In this document: piece by piece, positions 8,380-17,270 of the stretch | How positions within the stretch are numbered: position 1 is the first letter of the stretch | Layout: the number at the start of each line of letters is the position of its first letter | Source of the DNA: Marine Group I thaumarchaeote SCGC AAA799-D11 | GTDB taxonomy: Archaea > Thermoproteota > Nitrososphaeria > Nitrososphaerales > Nitrosopumilaceae | Direction: 5' to 3' | Assembly (NCBI GenBank): GCA_000746765.1 | Contig: JOSY01000007.1 | Coordinates: forward strand, 1-64,000 | Length of the DNA: 64,000 nt | Program-made: the position numbers and the translations under genes | Notes under the pieces: generated by a model | The model's database searches: none | The model's input: the letters and a program-made list of their open reading frames with translations, nothing else | Told to the model about the DNA's origin: nothing

Positions 8380-9240
8380 TTTTACAACTTTTACTGTGTT
8401 GTTTAAAATACCAAGACCTTCGATTTCCATCTCAACTTTGTCTCCGTCTTTTAAGAACACTGCATTTGGTTTGTTTAACATAACTCCTGCAGGTGTACCT
8501 GTTGAAATGATATCTCCTTTCTCTAATGTCATAACTTTGGAAATTTTTGATATTATTTCAGGTATTTTGATAAACATATTGTTAGTAGAGGAGTTTTGTC
8601 TCAACTCCCCATTGATTTTAGTTGTTAATTTTAGATTTTGTGCATCTTGAATTTCATCAGCAGTTGTGATCCATGGTCCACATGGTGCAAATGAATCAAA
8701 ACTTTTTCCTCTAGTAAACTGTTTGTCTTTAAACTGAATATCTCTTGCCGAAACATCGTTGAATACCATATATCCAAAAATCACATTTTTGGCTTCATCT
8801 GGATTGATATTCTTACAATTTTTCCCAATTATCAAGGCTAATTCAATCTCGTAATCTAATTGTGTGACAAAATCTGGACACTCTATATGGGAATTATTTC
8901 CATTAAGAGCGGTTCTGGGTTTTATGACGATTGCAGGATCTTCTGGTGCAGTTAACCCTTGTTCTTCTGCATGATCTACGTAGTTGAATGCCAAACAAAT
9001 TATCTTATTTGGATTTGGAATTGGTGCCAATAGTTTGAATTTGGAGAGATTTTCTTCATAAGGCAAATCTTGTATTTTGTTTTTAATTTCATCAAACCAT
9101 CCATCAAAGAGAAAATCTTTTACATTGTATGGGATTGGAACTCCAGTAAGATAAGTTATCTCATCTTTTGTTGCAACTTTGTCTCCTTTTACAAACCCAT
9201 ACGTTTCGTTATTCTCATGTACTAATCTTGCTATTTTCAT
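8371..9240 (-). CDS. Fumarylacetoacetate hydrolase family protein
   Basis: Starts at ATG (MKIARLVHENNETYGF); the track extends it three codons to a GTG that overlaps the gltX stop. The family core is clear: CLAFNYVDHAEE, FVTQLDYEIELALIIGKNCKN with the metal-binding D and E residues, GYMVFNDVSARDIQ, FDSFAPCGPW and GDIISTGTPAGV. Such enzymes hydrolyse or decarboxylate 2-oxo acids such as acylpyruvates with Mg2+ or Mn2+. The exact substrate is not inferable. It follows gltX directly and is probably co-transcribed. Confidence 0.87.
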   Translation of the reverse strand: MKIARLVHENNETYGFVKGDKVATKDEITYLTGVPIPYNVKDFLFDGWFDEIKNKIQDLPYEENLSKFKLLAPIPNPNKIICLAFNYVDHAEEQGLTAPEDPAIVIKPRTALNGNNSHIECPDFVTQLDYEIELALIIGKNCKNINPDEAKNVIFGYMVFNDVSARDIQFKDKQFTRGKSFDSFAPCGPWITTADEIQDAQNLKLTTKINGELRQNSSTNNMFIKIPEIISKISKVMTLEKGDIISTGTPAGVMLNKPNAVFLKDGDKVEMEIEGLGILNNTVKVVKSI

Positions 9241-9245
9241 ATCAA

Positions 9246-10955
9246 TCACTTGTGTGTAAAAATCGCTTGATTCTGTGAATCTTTTCTACAATATCCAAAT
9301 CTAACAAACTGAATTTCTTCTCCTTCTTTTAATTGTAAATATTGAGGTTCTGTATAAACGTCTAATTCTTCTAAACTTTCTTCATTGAATTCTTCACCAT
9401 TGAATAAAATCTTTGGAACAATCATTTTAATTTCGTGAGCTGTTTTTTGAGGTACCCATTGAATTTTTGGTATGTTAGATGAATCTCCTTCTCCAACAAA
9501 TTCACCTTCAAATTCATCACTTACTTTTGTAATCTTAACATTGCCTAATCCTAAAAGTCTAATCGATGTCTGTTCTTTGATTAATTCTGCATCGTCTCCA
9601 GAAATGTAAAAATCTTCAGTGATCTCGATTTTTCTTTTTCCCATGTCATTTATTGGATGATTAGGAATTTCAACTACTGATGTTGGTAAATTTTTTATCT
9701 TTAATTTTTTGGCATTTTTTACCATAAACAATCTCATGCTGTCTGCATCTACAAATTTACGATTGAATGCCTCAAGAGCATCAAATGGAGCAAGTGTATT
9801 TGCTTTGGTTAGTCCTAAAGACATGATGAATTTTCTAATTGCTTCAGGTTTGATTCCTCTTCGTCTAAGCGCTTCTAATGTTGGGAGCCTAGGGTCATCA
9901 TACCATGAAACTTTTCCCTCTTCAATCAAAGGCTTAATAATTCTCTTTGATATGGGCATTCCTTTGAATTCAAGCCTAGAGAAAAAGCCCTGCTGAGGCT
10001 TTCTCATGCCTAATGCATCTAAAATTGTATCAATAAGCTCTTTTCTCAATTCAAATTCTTTTGAACGAAATGCATGTGTTACTCCGTCTATACTATCTTC
10101 AATTGCTACTGCAAAATCATAACTGGGCCAAATTCTGTACTTGTCCCCTACTGTGTAATGTTTTTCATCTATAATTCGTAATAGTACAGGATCTCTCATA
10201 ACTGCATTATCTGCTTTCATATCTCCACGGAATCTAACTATAGCTTCACCTGGTTTGAATTTATTTTGCATCTTTTCCCAATTTTTGTTATTTTTTCCAA
10301 TATCCTCCATACTACATTTGCAAACTTTTCTTTCTCTTCTATTCTTACTGATGTCTTCTCTTTTACAAGTACAAACATACGCTTTTCCAGAATTAATTAA
10401 TTCCATTCCTTTTTCATAAAATATTTCCATGTCATCTGAAGTATTTTTCACTTGATCAAATTCTATACCTAACCATTCTAATCCTACTTTGATTGCAGCA
10501 TGATATTCCATTCTTTCAGCTTCAGGATTTGTATCATCCATTCTGAGAATAAATTTCCCTCCATACATCTTTGCATATTCTGAATTGATTATTGCAGCTT
10601 TTGCATGTCCTATGTGTGGATAACCATTTGGCTCTGGAGGAAATCGTGTAACCACTTTTCCTTGTTCTGCATTTTTTAATTCTGGTAATCCTTCTCTTTC
10701 TTCAACTTTTTCTTTAGGTACTAATGCATCTGGAAAGTTTTCTTCTAACTCTTTTTGTTGTTGTTCTTGTGATAATTGATTCACTGATGCAACAATTTCT
10801 GAGATTTCTCCTGAAATTTCTTTTACTTTTGTTCTAAATTCTGGCTTTGTTCCAAGAATTTTTCCTAAAACAATTTTATCTTGAGTTTGACCTCCATGCT
10901 CAAAAGCATTCTGAAGAGCCATTTTTCTAATTTCTTTTTTTATTTCTTCATCCAT
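9246..10955 (-). CDS. gltX: Glutamyl-tRNA synthetase (archaeal type)
   Basis: At 569 aa it is a full class I archaeal GluRS. The HIGH-type motif is PEPNGYPHIGHAKAA near 107-121 and the KMSKS-type loop is SKR in GMPISKRIIKPL. A cysteine cluster CTCKREDIS...CKC marks an inserted zinc knuckle, and the C-terminal beta-barrel anticodon domain ends the protein. It charges tRNA-Glu and, in archaea, usually also tRNA-Gln for GatDE amidation. The first 100 residues are the archaeal N-terminal extension. ATG start. Confidence 0.93.
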   Translation of the reverse strand: MDEEIKKEIRKMALQNAFEHGGQTQDKIVLGKILGTKPEFRTKVKEISGEISEIVASVNQLSQEQQQKELEENFPDALVPKEKVEEREGLPELKNAEQGKVVTRFPPEPNGYPHIGHAKAAIINSEYAKMYGGKFILRMDDTNPEAERMEYHAAIKVGLEWLGIEFDQVKNTSDDMEIFYEKGMELINSGKAYVCTCKREDISKNRRERKVCKCSMEDIGKNNKNWEKMQNKFKPGEAIVRFRGDMKADNAVMRDPVLLRIIDEKHYTVGDKYRIWPSYDFAVAIEDSIDGVTHAFRSKEFELRKELIDTILDALGMRKPQQGFFSRLEFKGMPISKRIIKPLIEEGKVSWYDDPRLPTLEALRRRGIKPEAIRKFIMSLGLTKANTLAPFDALEAFNRKFVDADSMRLFMVKNAKKLKIKNLPTSVVEIPNHPINDMGKRKIEITEDFYISGDDAELIKEQTSIRLLGLGNVKITKVSDEFEGEFVGEGDSSNIPKIQWVPQKTAHEIKMIVPKILFNGEEFNEESLEELDVYTEPQYLQLKEGEEIQFVRFGYCRKDSQNQAIFTHK

Positions 10956-10976
10956 TGTGATTTACCTAATTGATGT

Positions 10977-11957
10977 CTAGACACTTCTCTTAACTACAAA
11001 ATCTAATAATACAATTAGTTCATTTTTTGCCGAACCAGAGTATTTTGATAGTGATTTTTCAGCCTTTTCAGCATATTTTAGTGCCTGTTTCCTAACACTT
11101 TCTTCTATTCCAAGAGAACGAATTACTTCTACTGCCTTGTTAAGGTCATTTCTTGAAATTTTGGGATTTCCAAATGCCTTTAAAATATTTTTTTTATCTT
11201 TACCTTTTGCGAGCTTTATTGCCATTAGTATGGGAAGTGATTTTTTACCTTCTCTAAGATCATTGCCCACTGGTTTCTTTGTAATCTTGGGATCCCCCAT
11301 TACTCCAATTAGGTCATCAGTAATTTGAAATGCTATCCCTAAGTTTCTTCCAAATGACGACAAATTTGAAATATCTTTGTCTTTATTTGTTGCACATATT
11401 GCTCCCATTGCACATGACACATCAAACAATGCTGCAGTTTTCTTTCCAATCATTGTGATGTATTGTGATTGTGTTGGAATTTTCTTTTCTTCTGCCATTT
11501 TAACATCTAATAACTGTCCTTCACAAACATCTACACATGCTTTTGCAAGTCTTGAAATAAGATGTGTGGTTGCAGTTGGTGATAATTTAGTATCTGAAAT
11601 TACTTGATATGCTTTTGAGAATAACACATCTCCTGCAAGAATTGCAATTGGCATACCATATTTTTTATGCGTAGTTGGCACTCCGTGACGCATTTCATCA
11701 TTATCCATAATATCATCATGAACCAAAGTAAAATTGTGAACCATTTCCACTGCGCTTGCAGCTGGCATTGCATTGGATACTTTTCCACCTAAAATTTGGC
11801 AACTCCTAATTACCATATATGGTCTTAATCTTTTTCCACCATGGATGATAAGGTGACCTGCAGCATCATAGAGTTTTTTTGGATTTCCTTTTAATTTTGA
11901 TTTAAGATACTTGTTTACAGTTTTTGCATTTTTTTCAATCTGCTTAGTTTTTTTCAT
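10977..11957 (-). CDS. idsA: Geranylgeranyl diphosphate synthase (trans-prenyltransferase)
   Basis: A 326-aa all-helical prenyl synthase with first Asp-rich motif DDIMD (in HNFTLVHDDIMDNDEMRHG) and second Asp-rich motif DDLIG. A Phe sits five residues before the first motif, the position that limits chain length in archaeal GGPP synthases, so a C20 product is expected. It supplies chains for ether lipids. Its start overlaps the end of the IPP isomerase gene by 14 nt, so the two are translated from one message. Confidence 0.9.
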   Translation of the reverse strand: MKKTKQIEKNAKTVNKYLKSKLKGNPKKLYDAAGHLIIHGGKRLRPYMVIRSCQILGGKVSNAMPAASAVEMVHNFTLVHDDIMDNDEMRHGVPTTHKKYGMPIAILAGDVLFSKAYQVISDTKLSPTATTHLISRLAKACVDVCEGQLLDVKMAEEKKIPTQSQYITMIGKKTAALFDVSCAMGAICATNKDKDISNLSSFGRNLGIAFQITDDLIGVMGDPKITKKPVGNDLREGKKSLPILMAIKLAKGKDKKNILKAFGNPKISRNDLNKAVEVIRSLGIEESVRKQALKYAEKAEKSLSKYSGSAKNELIVLLDFVVKRSV

Positions 11958-12594
11958 TTACTAATCTCCATTTTTCTTGTGGCAAATGTTTTTTGATTGC
12001 ATTTTGCAATCCTTCATGAATCTCACTAGTCATCCATGTAGTTAAGACATTTGCATGTTTTTCAAGCATAGTCTTATCTGATTTATCGAGTAATTCTAAT
12101 GCAATTAACATCCATGGGCAATAAATCTCAGGATTTGTCTTGATTTCTGAAAGTAATTCGCTAGATGAAATCCATTTAATTTCATCTATCTCTCCTTCAA
12201 TCTCTTTTAGTTCTATAGATTCATCTATGATTCCAATTAATGTTCCACAAATTTCATTTTCAGAACCTACATCTTTGTAAGGTACATGATATTCAAATTT
12301 ATGTAAATAATCTAACTTTCCTTCAATTCCTAATTCTTCAGGCATTCTTCTTTCTCCTGATGAAACATAAGTTTCTGATTCTCTAGGATGACTTGCAAAT
12401 GTACCATCCCAATCTCCTGGCCACAACATCTTTTCTTTTGCTCTTCTTGTTAGGACTAATCTTCCATTTTCATCAAACAATAATGCAGTAAATGCTCTGT
12501 GGAGTTTTCCATTAGGTAAATGACATTTTACTTTTTCTTCTTTTCCAATAGGATTGTCATTTTCATCAACTAGTATAACAAATTCTTCAGCCAT
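11944..12594 (-). CDS. idi: Isopentenyl-diphosphate isomerase type I (Nudix), catalytic Cys absent
   Basis: A 216-aa Nudix protein. The metal site of type I IDI is visible: His in KCHLPNGKLHRAF, H in SHPRE and ENEICG. YCPW near 170 also fits. However, the catalytic cysteine of E. coli IDI (NSVCGHP) aligns with alanine here (GTFASHP). The isomerase would convert IPP to DMAPP. Placement between isopentenyl phosphate kinase and GGPP synthase supports that role, so either another residue acts as acid/base or the activity has changed. ATG start. Confidence 0.82.
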   Translation of the reverse strand: MAEEFVILVDENDNPIGKEEKVKCHLPNGKLHRAFTALLFDENGRLVLTRRAKEKMLWPGDWDGTFASHPRESETYVSSGERRMPEELGIEGKLDYLHKFEYHVPYKDVGSENEICGTLIGIIDESIELKEIEGEIDEIKWISSSELLSEIKTNPEIYCPWMLIALELLDKSDKTMLEKHANVLTTWMTSEIHEGLQNAIKKHLPQEKWRLVNEKN

Positions 12595-13337
12595 TATTTT
12601 CCTCTAAACAATGTTCCTTCAAATTTCCTATTTTTAACCGCTTTCACGATTCTATCAGGCTTGTTTCCGTTTACAAAAAATACATTCATTCCCATCTTTG
12701 AAATTTTTGTTGCTTCTTCAATCTTTCTAGTCATTCCACCTGTTACATCCATTTTATTTTCAGAGATCGATGGATTTTCTCCTTTTAATTCATGAATTAG
12801 TTTTTTAGATTTAAGATCAGAATATACTCCATCTTCATTTAAAGCAAAAATACAAAGTTTGGGTTTTAGAATTTTTGCAAGATGTGTCATTATTTTATCT
12901 CCTGATAAAATGAATGTCTTGTTTTGTCCATACCATAGTGCATCCCCAAAAGTGACTGGAATCAAACCTGATTTTGAAATTTTTTCAATTTCTTTTACTT
13001 TTTTTGGTATTGGTTTGTTTCCTACCATAAAATCTGTAGGTGGAAGACAGTATGGATTTAATTTGTTTTTTAGAAATGAATCCAAAATTATTTTGTTTAG
13101 TTCTATCATGGAGTTTTTTACAATTGCAACTCCTCTCAAATCATACTTTCTTTCTCTAGTATGCATGTCGTATTTGACAGACCAATAATGTCCATAAGAT
13201 CCGCCTCCATGAACTATTATTATTGGCTCTTTGATTTTTTTCAGACTCTTTGCAAGATTCTCTATTGTTTTTCTTCTTGCAGATAGTGGCTTTTCTTTAT
13301 TTGTAATAATTGAACCGCCTAATTTTATGAGAATCAT
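12594..13337 (-). CDS. ipk: Isopentenyl phosphate kinase
   Basis: A 247-aa amino-acid-kinase-fold protein: MILIKLGGSIITNKEK at the N-terminus, HGGGSYGHYW near 43-52 (its His is the substrate-binding histidine typical of IPK) and a VTGGMTRKIEEA loop near 198. It phosphorylates isopentenyl phosphate to IPP, the last step of the archaeal alternative mevalonate pathway. Overlaps the idi start by one base and follows mevalonate kinase, giving a pathway-ordered cluster. Confidence 0.92.
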   Translation of the reverse strand: MILIKLGGSIITNKEKPLSARRKTIENLAKSLKKIKEPIIIVHGGGSYGHYWSVKYDMHTRERKYDLRGVAIVKNSMIELNKIILDSFLKNKLNPYCLPPTDFMVGNKPIPKKVKEIEKISKSGLIPVTFGDALWYGQNKTFILSGDKIMTHLAKILKPKLCIFALNEDGVYSDLKSKKLIHELKGENPSISENKMDVTGGMTRKIEEATKISKMGMNVFFVNGNKPDRIVKAVKNRKFEGTLFRGK

Positions 13338-13360
13338 GTTGTTCCAAATTATCTATATAA

Positions 13361-14302
13361 TTAAAAAGTATCCAGTCCTTTGAAATCAATTTTTACAGAA
13401 AAGCATTCGTAATTCTTTTCATTGAATTCTTTTATCGTATTTTGTAAATTTGATTCGTCAGTTAGGGCAAAAATACATCCTCCTCCGCCTGCACCCGTAA
13501 TTTTTGCTCCAAATGATGTCTTTTGTCCAATCTTAATCATATCTCTAAGCTTATCATTTGAAATTCCAATCCTCTCTAAATATTCTTGATTTTGAATTGC
13601 TTTTTGACCCAAATCTTTTACATTGTCTTCTTTCAACAATTCTAAGACGTTTTCAATAAGATAAGATTCATCTTCACACAATTTTGAAAATTCTTTTTCA
13701 TTATTTTCCTTGAATTTTCTTACTCCTTCTACTACACTTTCTGTTGAATGTTCAACATTTGAGTTTGCAATAACTAGATGAAAATTAGGTTCAGATTCTA
13801 TTTTGGAAAATCCATTTTTCTTATCATATTCCATTAACCCTCCAAAAGTGCAAACGGTACAGTCTGCGCCTGATGTATTTTGAAAAATTGTTTTCTCAGC
13901 CTCTATTGCAAGTTTTAAAATTTCATCTTTTGAAATATTTTCAAATAACTTTGAAATTGCAGCTGCACCTGCTACGCAACAAGCAGATGATGAACCTAAA
14001 CCTACTCCTAAAGGAATCTCTGATTCAACCTCTATCTTAATTCCAGAATCTTTGTCTTGAATTATCTTATCTGCTAAATAATAAAATGGTTTTAGTGGAG
14101 AATTAATTTCTGAAATTGGTTTGTTTGGTTCTAATTCAAGTTCTCCAATATTTGATTTGATTGAAATCTTCTTTTCGCTAATTTCTTCTGCAGTAACTGT
14201 AATTCTTTTGTTAATTGCACAAAGAATTGCTTTTACTCCATATACAACAAAATGTTCTCCAAAAAGAATGACTTTTCCTGGAGCGGATGCTTTTGATTTC
14301 AA
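13361..14302 (-). CDS. mvk: Mevalonate kinase (GHMP kinase)
   Basis: A 313-aa GHMP kinase with all three signatures: N-terminal KASAPGKVILFGEHFVVYG, the ATP-binding PLGVGLGSSSACCVAG near 95-110 and the C-terminal KITGAGGGGCIFAL. It phosphorylates mevalonate with ATP. TTG start (MKSKASAPGK). The downstream genes ipk, idi and idsA continue the isoprenoid pathway on the same strand. Confidence 0.92.
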   Translation of the reverse strand: MKSKASAPGKVILFGEHFVVYGVKAILCAINKRITVTAEEISEKKISIKSNIGELELEPNKPISEINSPLKPFYYLADKIIQDKDSGIKIEVESEIPLGVGLGSSSACCVAGAAAISKLFENISKDEILKLAIEAEKTIFQNTSGADCTVCTFGGLMEYDKKNGFSKIESEPNFHLVIANSNVEHSTESVVEGVRKFKENNEKEFSKLCEDESYLIENVLELLKEDNVKDLGQKAIQNQEYLERIGISNDKLRDMIKIGQKTSFGAKITGAGGGGCIFALTDESNLQNTIKEFNEKNYECFSVKIDFKGLDTF

Positions 14303-14328
14303 GTAAACACTTTAAGATTCTGATTTAT

Positions 14329-14952
14329 TTATTCGATTTCCTCTTCGGTAATCTTTGTTTCAAAATCATCAATTTCAATGCTCATTGGGTCTTCTTCTTT
14401 TAATTCTCCTTTTTCAATGAGAATTTGACGTACCAATAACCAGTAAACAGTAGCTAATGCTTTTCTTCCTCTGTTGTTTGCTGGTATGATTACATCAAGA
14501 TTTGATGTTATGTTGTCTGTATTTGCAATTCCAATTACTGGAATTCCTGCATTGGTTGCTTCAGTAATTGCCTGTTCGTTAACTTGAGGATCTGAAATCA
14601 AAACTAATTTTGGTTCAATGTAATATGGTAATGATGGATTTGTCAGGGTTCCTGGCATGAATCTTCCAAGTAATTTCTTTGAGCCTAATGTCTCACAAAA
14701 TTTCTCAATAGGCGTTTCAGCATATTGTCTACCTGAACAGACAATGAGATTTTCTACTCCTAATCTGTTGATAAATTTGGCTGCGGTCTTAATCTTGTCT
14801 AATGTAATATCCAAATCAAGCATGTAGAGTCCTTCTGGACTAGCCTTGGTGATGAATGGTCTCATGAATTTTGTCTTAACTTGAGTACCTACTCTAATTC
14901 CTGTAGATATGATCTTCTTTTTGATGTCTGTTGTTTCTGCTTGTTGGCTCAT
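14329..14952 (-). CDS. rpsB: 30S ribosomal protein S2
   Basis: A 207-aa archaeal S2 (uS2). Typical segments are GTQVKTKFMRPFI, GLYMLDLDITLDKIKTAAKFI, VCSGRQYAETPIEKFCE, FMPGTLTNPSLPYYIEPKLVLISDPQVNEQAI and NTDNITSNLDVIIPANNRGRKAL. The acidic C-terminal tail (KEEDPMSIEIDDFETKITEEE) is an archaeal feature. Transcribed after rpoN and eno, an arrangement widespread in archaea. Confidence 0.96.
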   Translation of the reverse strand: MSQQAETTDIKKKIISTGIRVGTQVKTKFMRPFITKASPEGLYMLDLDITLDKIKTAAKFINRLGVENLIVCSGRQYAETPIEKFCETLGSKKLLGRFMPGTLTNPSLPYYIEPKLVLISDPQVNEQAITEATNAGIPVIGIANTDNITSNLDVIIPANNRGRKALATVYWLLVRQILIEKGELKEEDPMSIEIDDFETKITEEEIE

Positions 14953-14959
14953 AGCGATT

Positions 14960-16198
14960 TTAAATCTCTGCCATACCGCGTATTAAATCATGCTCTGATA
15001 GGCGTAATAATTCATTTAATTTTGCCACTCTTTCTCCTCCTACAACGCCAACTTTGAGCATTTTTGACTTTGTTGCAAGACCAATATGAGAAATTTGTGA
15101 ATCTGTAGATTCGCCTGATCTGTGTGATGTGATTAATCTGATATTGTTTTCATTTGCTAGATTTGCAAATTCTAGAGCATCATAAAGGCTTCCTGCTTGA
15201 TTGACTTTCAAAATTGCAGCATTACATGATTTCATATCAATGGCTTTTGAAAGAATGCCTTTGTTTGTAACTGTCAAATCATCTCCTGTGATCAAAGTAT
15301 TTGGAAATTTTGCTGTTAATTCTGACATGTCTTCAAATGCTTCTTCATGAACTGCATCTTCTGCATAAATTAGTTTGAATTTTTCAATAATATCTGCTGC
15401 AAAATCAATCTGTTCAGATGTTGTATTTTCAAAACCTGCTCTATCATAAACATACTTTGATTTTTCTTCATCCCATTGTGTAGATGATGCAAAATCAACA
15501 CCTAATGATACTTCTTTTCCTAAAGTAAATCCTAAATTTTCACAAGCCTTTGCAGAAACCTCTAATGCTTTCTGATTTTCTAATTTTGGTGCCCATCCAC
15601 CTTCATCTCCTCGTCCATTTGTAAAGTTAGGATCTTCTTTTTCTAAAACACTACGTAATTCTTTATGTACTGCTAAGTTTGTCTCAATTGCATCTTCAAT
15701 ACTTTTTGCGCCTGTTGCACAAATCAAAATCTCTTGAATGTCTGGTGTGCCTGGTCCTGCATGAGCTCCCCCTCCTAAAATATTTCCTAAAGGAAATGGA
15801 AATTTGTATGATGATTCGTTTGATAATGTTTTGAATAATGGTTGTTCAAGTGCTTTTGATGCTGATTCCATGGATGCAATTGTTACTGCAAAAGCAAGCG
15901 CGCCTCCAATTTCTGAATAGTTTGACGAATTATCAAAACTTTTCAAAGTATCGTGAACTCCTTTTAGATCAGATGATTCTAAACCGATAAATTTTTGAGA
16001 ATTTTCTTTTAAAATTTGAAGACTTTCTTCAGGTTTTCCATTGCGGAAACTTACTGCCTCATATTTTCCAACACTTGCACCTGATGGAGCACAAACTCTT
16101 CCTAAGAATTTTCCATCAGATTCAACATCCACTTCTATTGTTTTACTTCCTCGACTATTGTATAGAATACGTCCTTCAATTGAAGTGATCTTGGCCAA
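14960..16198 (-). CDS. eno: Enolase
   Basis: A 412-aa enolase interconverting 2-phosphoglycerate and phosphoenolpyruvate. Conserved parts include YNSRGSKTIEVDV at the N-terminus, GGGAHAGPGTPDIQE near 143, the Mg2+ aspartates in GVDFASS and TGDDLTVT, and LITSHRSGESTDS near 360 with the loop residues that close over substrate. The gene sits 7 nt from rpsB and 1 nt from rpoN, in the conserved archaeal rpoN-eno-rpsB order. Confidence 0.96.
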   Translation of the reverse strand: MAKITSIEGRILYNSRGSKTIEVDVESDGKFLGRVCAPSGASVGKYEAVSFRNGKPEESLQILKENSQKFIGLESSDLKGVHDTLKSFDNSSNYSEIGGALAFAVTIASMESASKALEQPLFKTLSNESSYKFPFPLGNILGGGAHAGPGTPDIQEILICATGAKSIEDAIETNLAVHKELRSVLEKEDPNFTNGRGDEGGWAPKLENQKALEVSAKACENLGFTLGKEVSLGVDFASSTQWDEEKSKYVYDRAGFENTTSEQIDFAADIIEKFKLIYAEDAVHEEAFEDMSELTAKFPNTLITGDDLTVTNKGILSKAIDMKSCNAAILKVNQAGSLYDALEFANLANENNIRLITSHRSGESTDSQISHIGLATKSKMLKVGVVGGERVAKLNELLRLSEHDLIRGMAEI

Positions 16199-16199
16199 G

Positions 16200-16436
16200 T
16201 TATTCTAACTCAGATTGAACTTCTTGCTTTCTTCTCTGAATTGCTTCATAGAATGGAATTACCTGTTGAATTGTTTCAACAGTAGTTAGTAACATCCTTC
16301 TACAACAATATCTCTCAACTCCAACAGAATCTAGAGTTTTCTCTGGATCTTCTCCAGCTTTGATTTTATTTTGATAATCATCATATTTGTCAGCAATTAG
16401 ATTTCCACATGTAAAACATCTAACAGGAATTAACAT
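16200..16436 (-). CDS. rpoN: DNA-directed RNA polymerase subunit N
   Basis: I start it at ATG 16436 (MLIPVRCFTCGNLIADKY), giving 78 aa; the ORF track adds 12 upstream codons that do not belong to the family. The zinc site is CFTCGN..YCCRRM, as in eukaryotic Rpb10. It is an assembly subunit of archaeal RNA polymerase. One base separates it from eno. Confidence 0.95.
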   Translation of the reverse strand: MLIPVRCFTCGNLIADKYDDYQNKIKAGEDPEKTLDSVGVERYCCRRMLLTTVETIQQVIPFYEAIQRRKQEVQSELE

Positions 16437-16488
16437 ACGAACGAAAAAGTAATCAAGGATTATAAAAACCATGCATGGAAATTTCTTT

Positions 16489-16573
16489 GCGGGCGTCGCC
16501 CAGCCTGGCCAAAGGCGCTAGCTTGAGGGGCTAGTCTCTCAGGAGTTCGTGGGTTCAAATCCCATCGCCCGCA
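16489..16573 (+). tRNA. tRNA-Leu (GAG)
   Basis: Class II tRNA of 85 nt. The acceptor GCGGGCG pairs with CGCCCGC, with A as discriminator. The anticodon stem CTAGC/GCTAG encloses TTGAGGG, giving anticodon GAG. A long variable arm (TCTCTCAGGAGTTC region) precedes the T arm GTGGG-TTCAAAT-CCCAT. No intron and no CCA. It is on the strand opposite to the flanking genes. Confidence 0.95.
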
Positions 16574-16582
16574 TACAAAAAA

Positions 16583-17197
16583 TTATTTTTCAAATTTTTG
16601 TAATGTTTTGATTAATTCAGTTCTTCTCTGTTCTTCAGTAATTGCAGATCTGACATCATCGACTAAAATTCTATTTACATCAATTTTTCTTCTAGCTTCT
16701 TTTACTACTTTATCGTACATCGAAAAGGTGTAGAGTTGAAGATACAAATTTTCCATTATTTCAAAAATTCTTGTGGCCTCGTCAATTTCACCAATTCTGA
16801 TCTTATCAAATGTCATTCTCTTTAGTTCTCCAATACAATCTAGTAACCCCAAAACATATGATTCTGGTAAAACCCCTAATTTTTTATCTGATGGGATTTC
16901 TTTTTTCTCCACAACTGCAATTAGACATGCTGCTTCAACAAATTCCTGTTCGGCTGTGATGATGTATCTTTTAAGATCTCCTGTTGCTTTTTTCTTGTAT
17001 TTTTTTAAGAGACTCTCTGCTTTTTTGAGATTATTTTTTCCTGTCTTTGTGTCTTTTTTATGAACTGCAATTATTGATCTACTACAAAGAACGATTATCT
17101 CTCTGGTATTTTTTAATAAAAATTCTCTTGAGTCTTGAGTATCTCCTAAAGTTTTTGAAATTTTATTCAATGATGGTTTTACATTTTTTAATGTCAT
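16583..17197 (-). CDS. Translin family protein
   Basis: A 204-aa all-helical protein resembling archaeal translins: SREFLLKNTREIIVLCSRSI near 24-43, the acidic helix YIITAEQEFVEAACL near 99-113 and the family block GVLPESYVLGLLDCIGELKRMTFD near 128. Translin relatives form ring-shaped multimers that bind or cleave RNA; the E-x-x-F-V-E-A acidic residues match the catalytic position of the TRAX-like nuclease branch. ATG start. No partner gene is adjacent. Confidence 0.85.
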   Translation of the reverse strand: MTLKNVKPSLNKISKTLGDTQDSREFLLKNTREIIVLCSRSIIAVHKKDTKTGKNNLKKAESLLKKYKKKATGDLKRYIITAEQEFVEAACLIAVVEKKEIPSDKKLGVLPESYVLGLLDCIGELKRMTFDKIRIGEIDEATRIFEIMENLYLQLYTFSMYDKVVKEARRKIDVNRILVDDVRSAITEEQRRTELIKTLQKFEK

Positions 17198-17270
17198 GTT
17201 TGATGTTCATACTAACCCGGATAAAGCCGTTTTCTAAACTCTTATTTTGGATATGATTTTCATGTAAATT

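Noticed and set aside
16437-16472. Longer RpoN start in the ORF track
   Set aside because: The extra residues (MVFIILDYFFVR) are hydrophobic and absent from the family; MLIPVRCF is the usual N-terminus.
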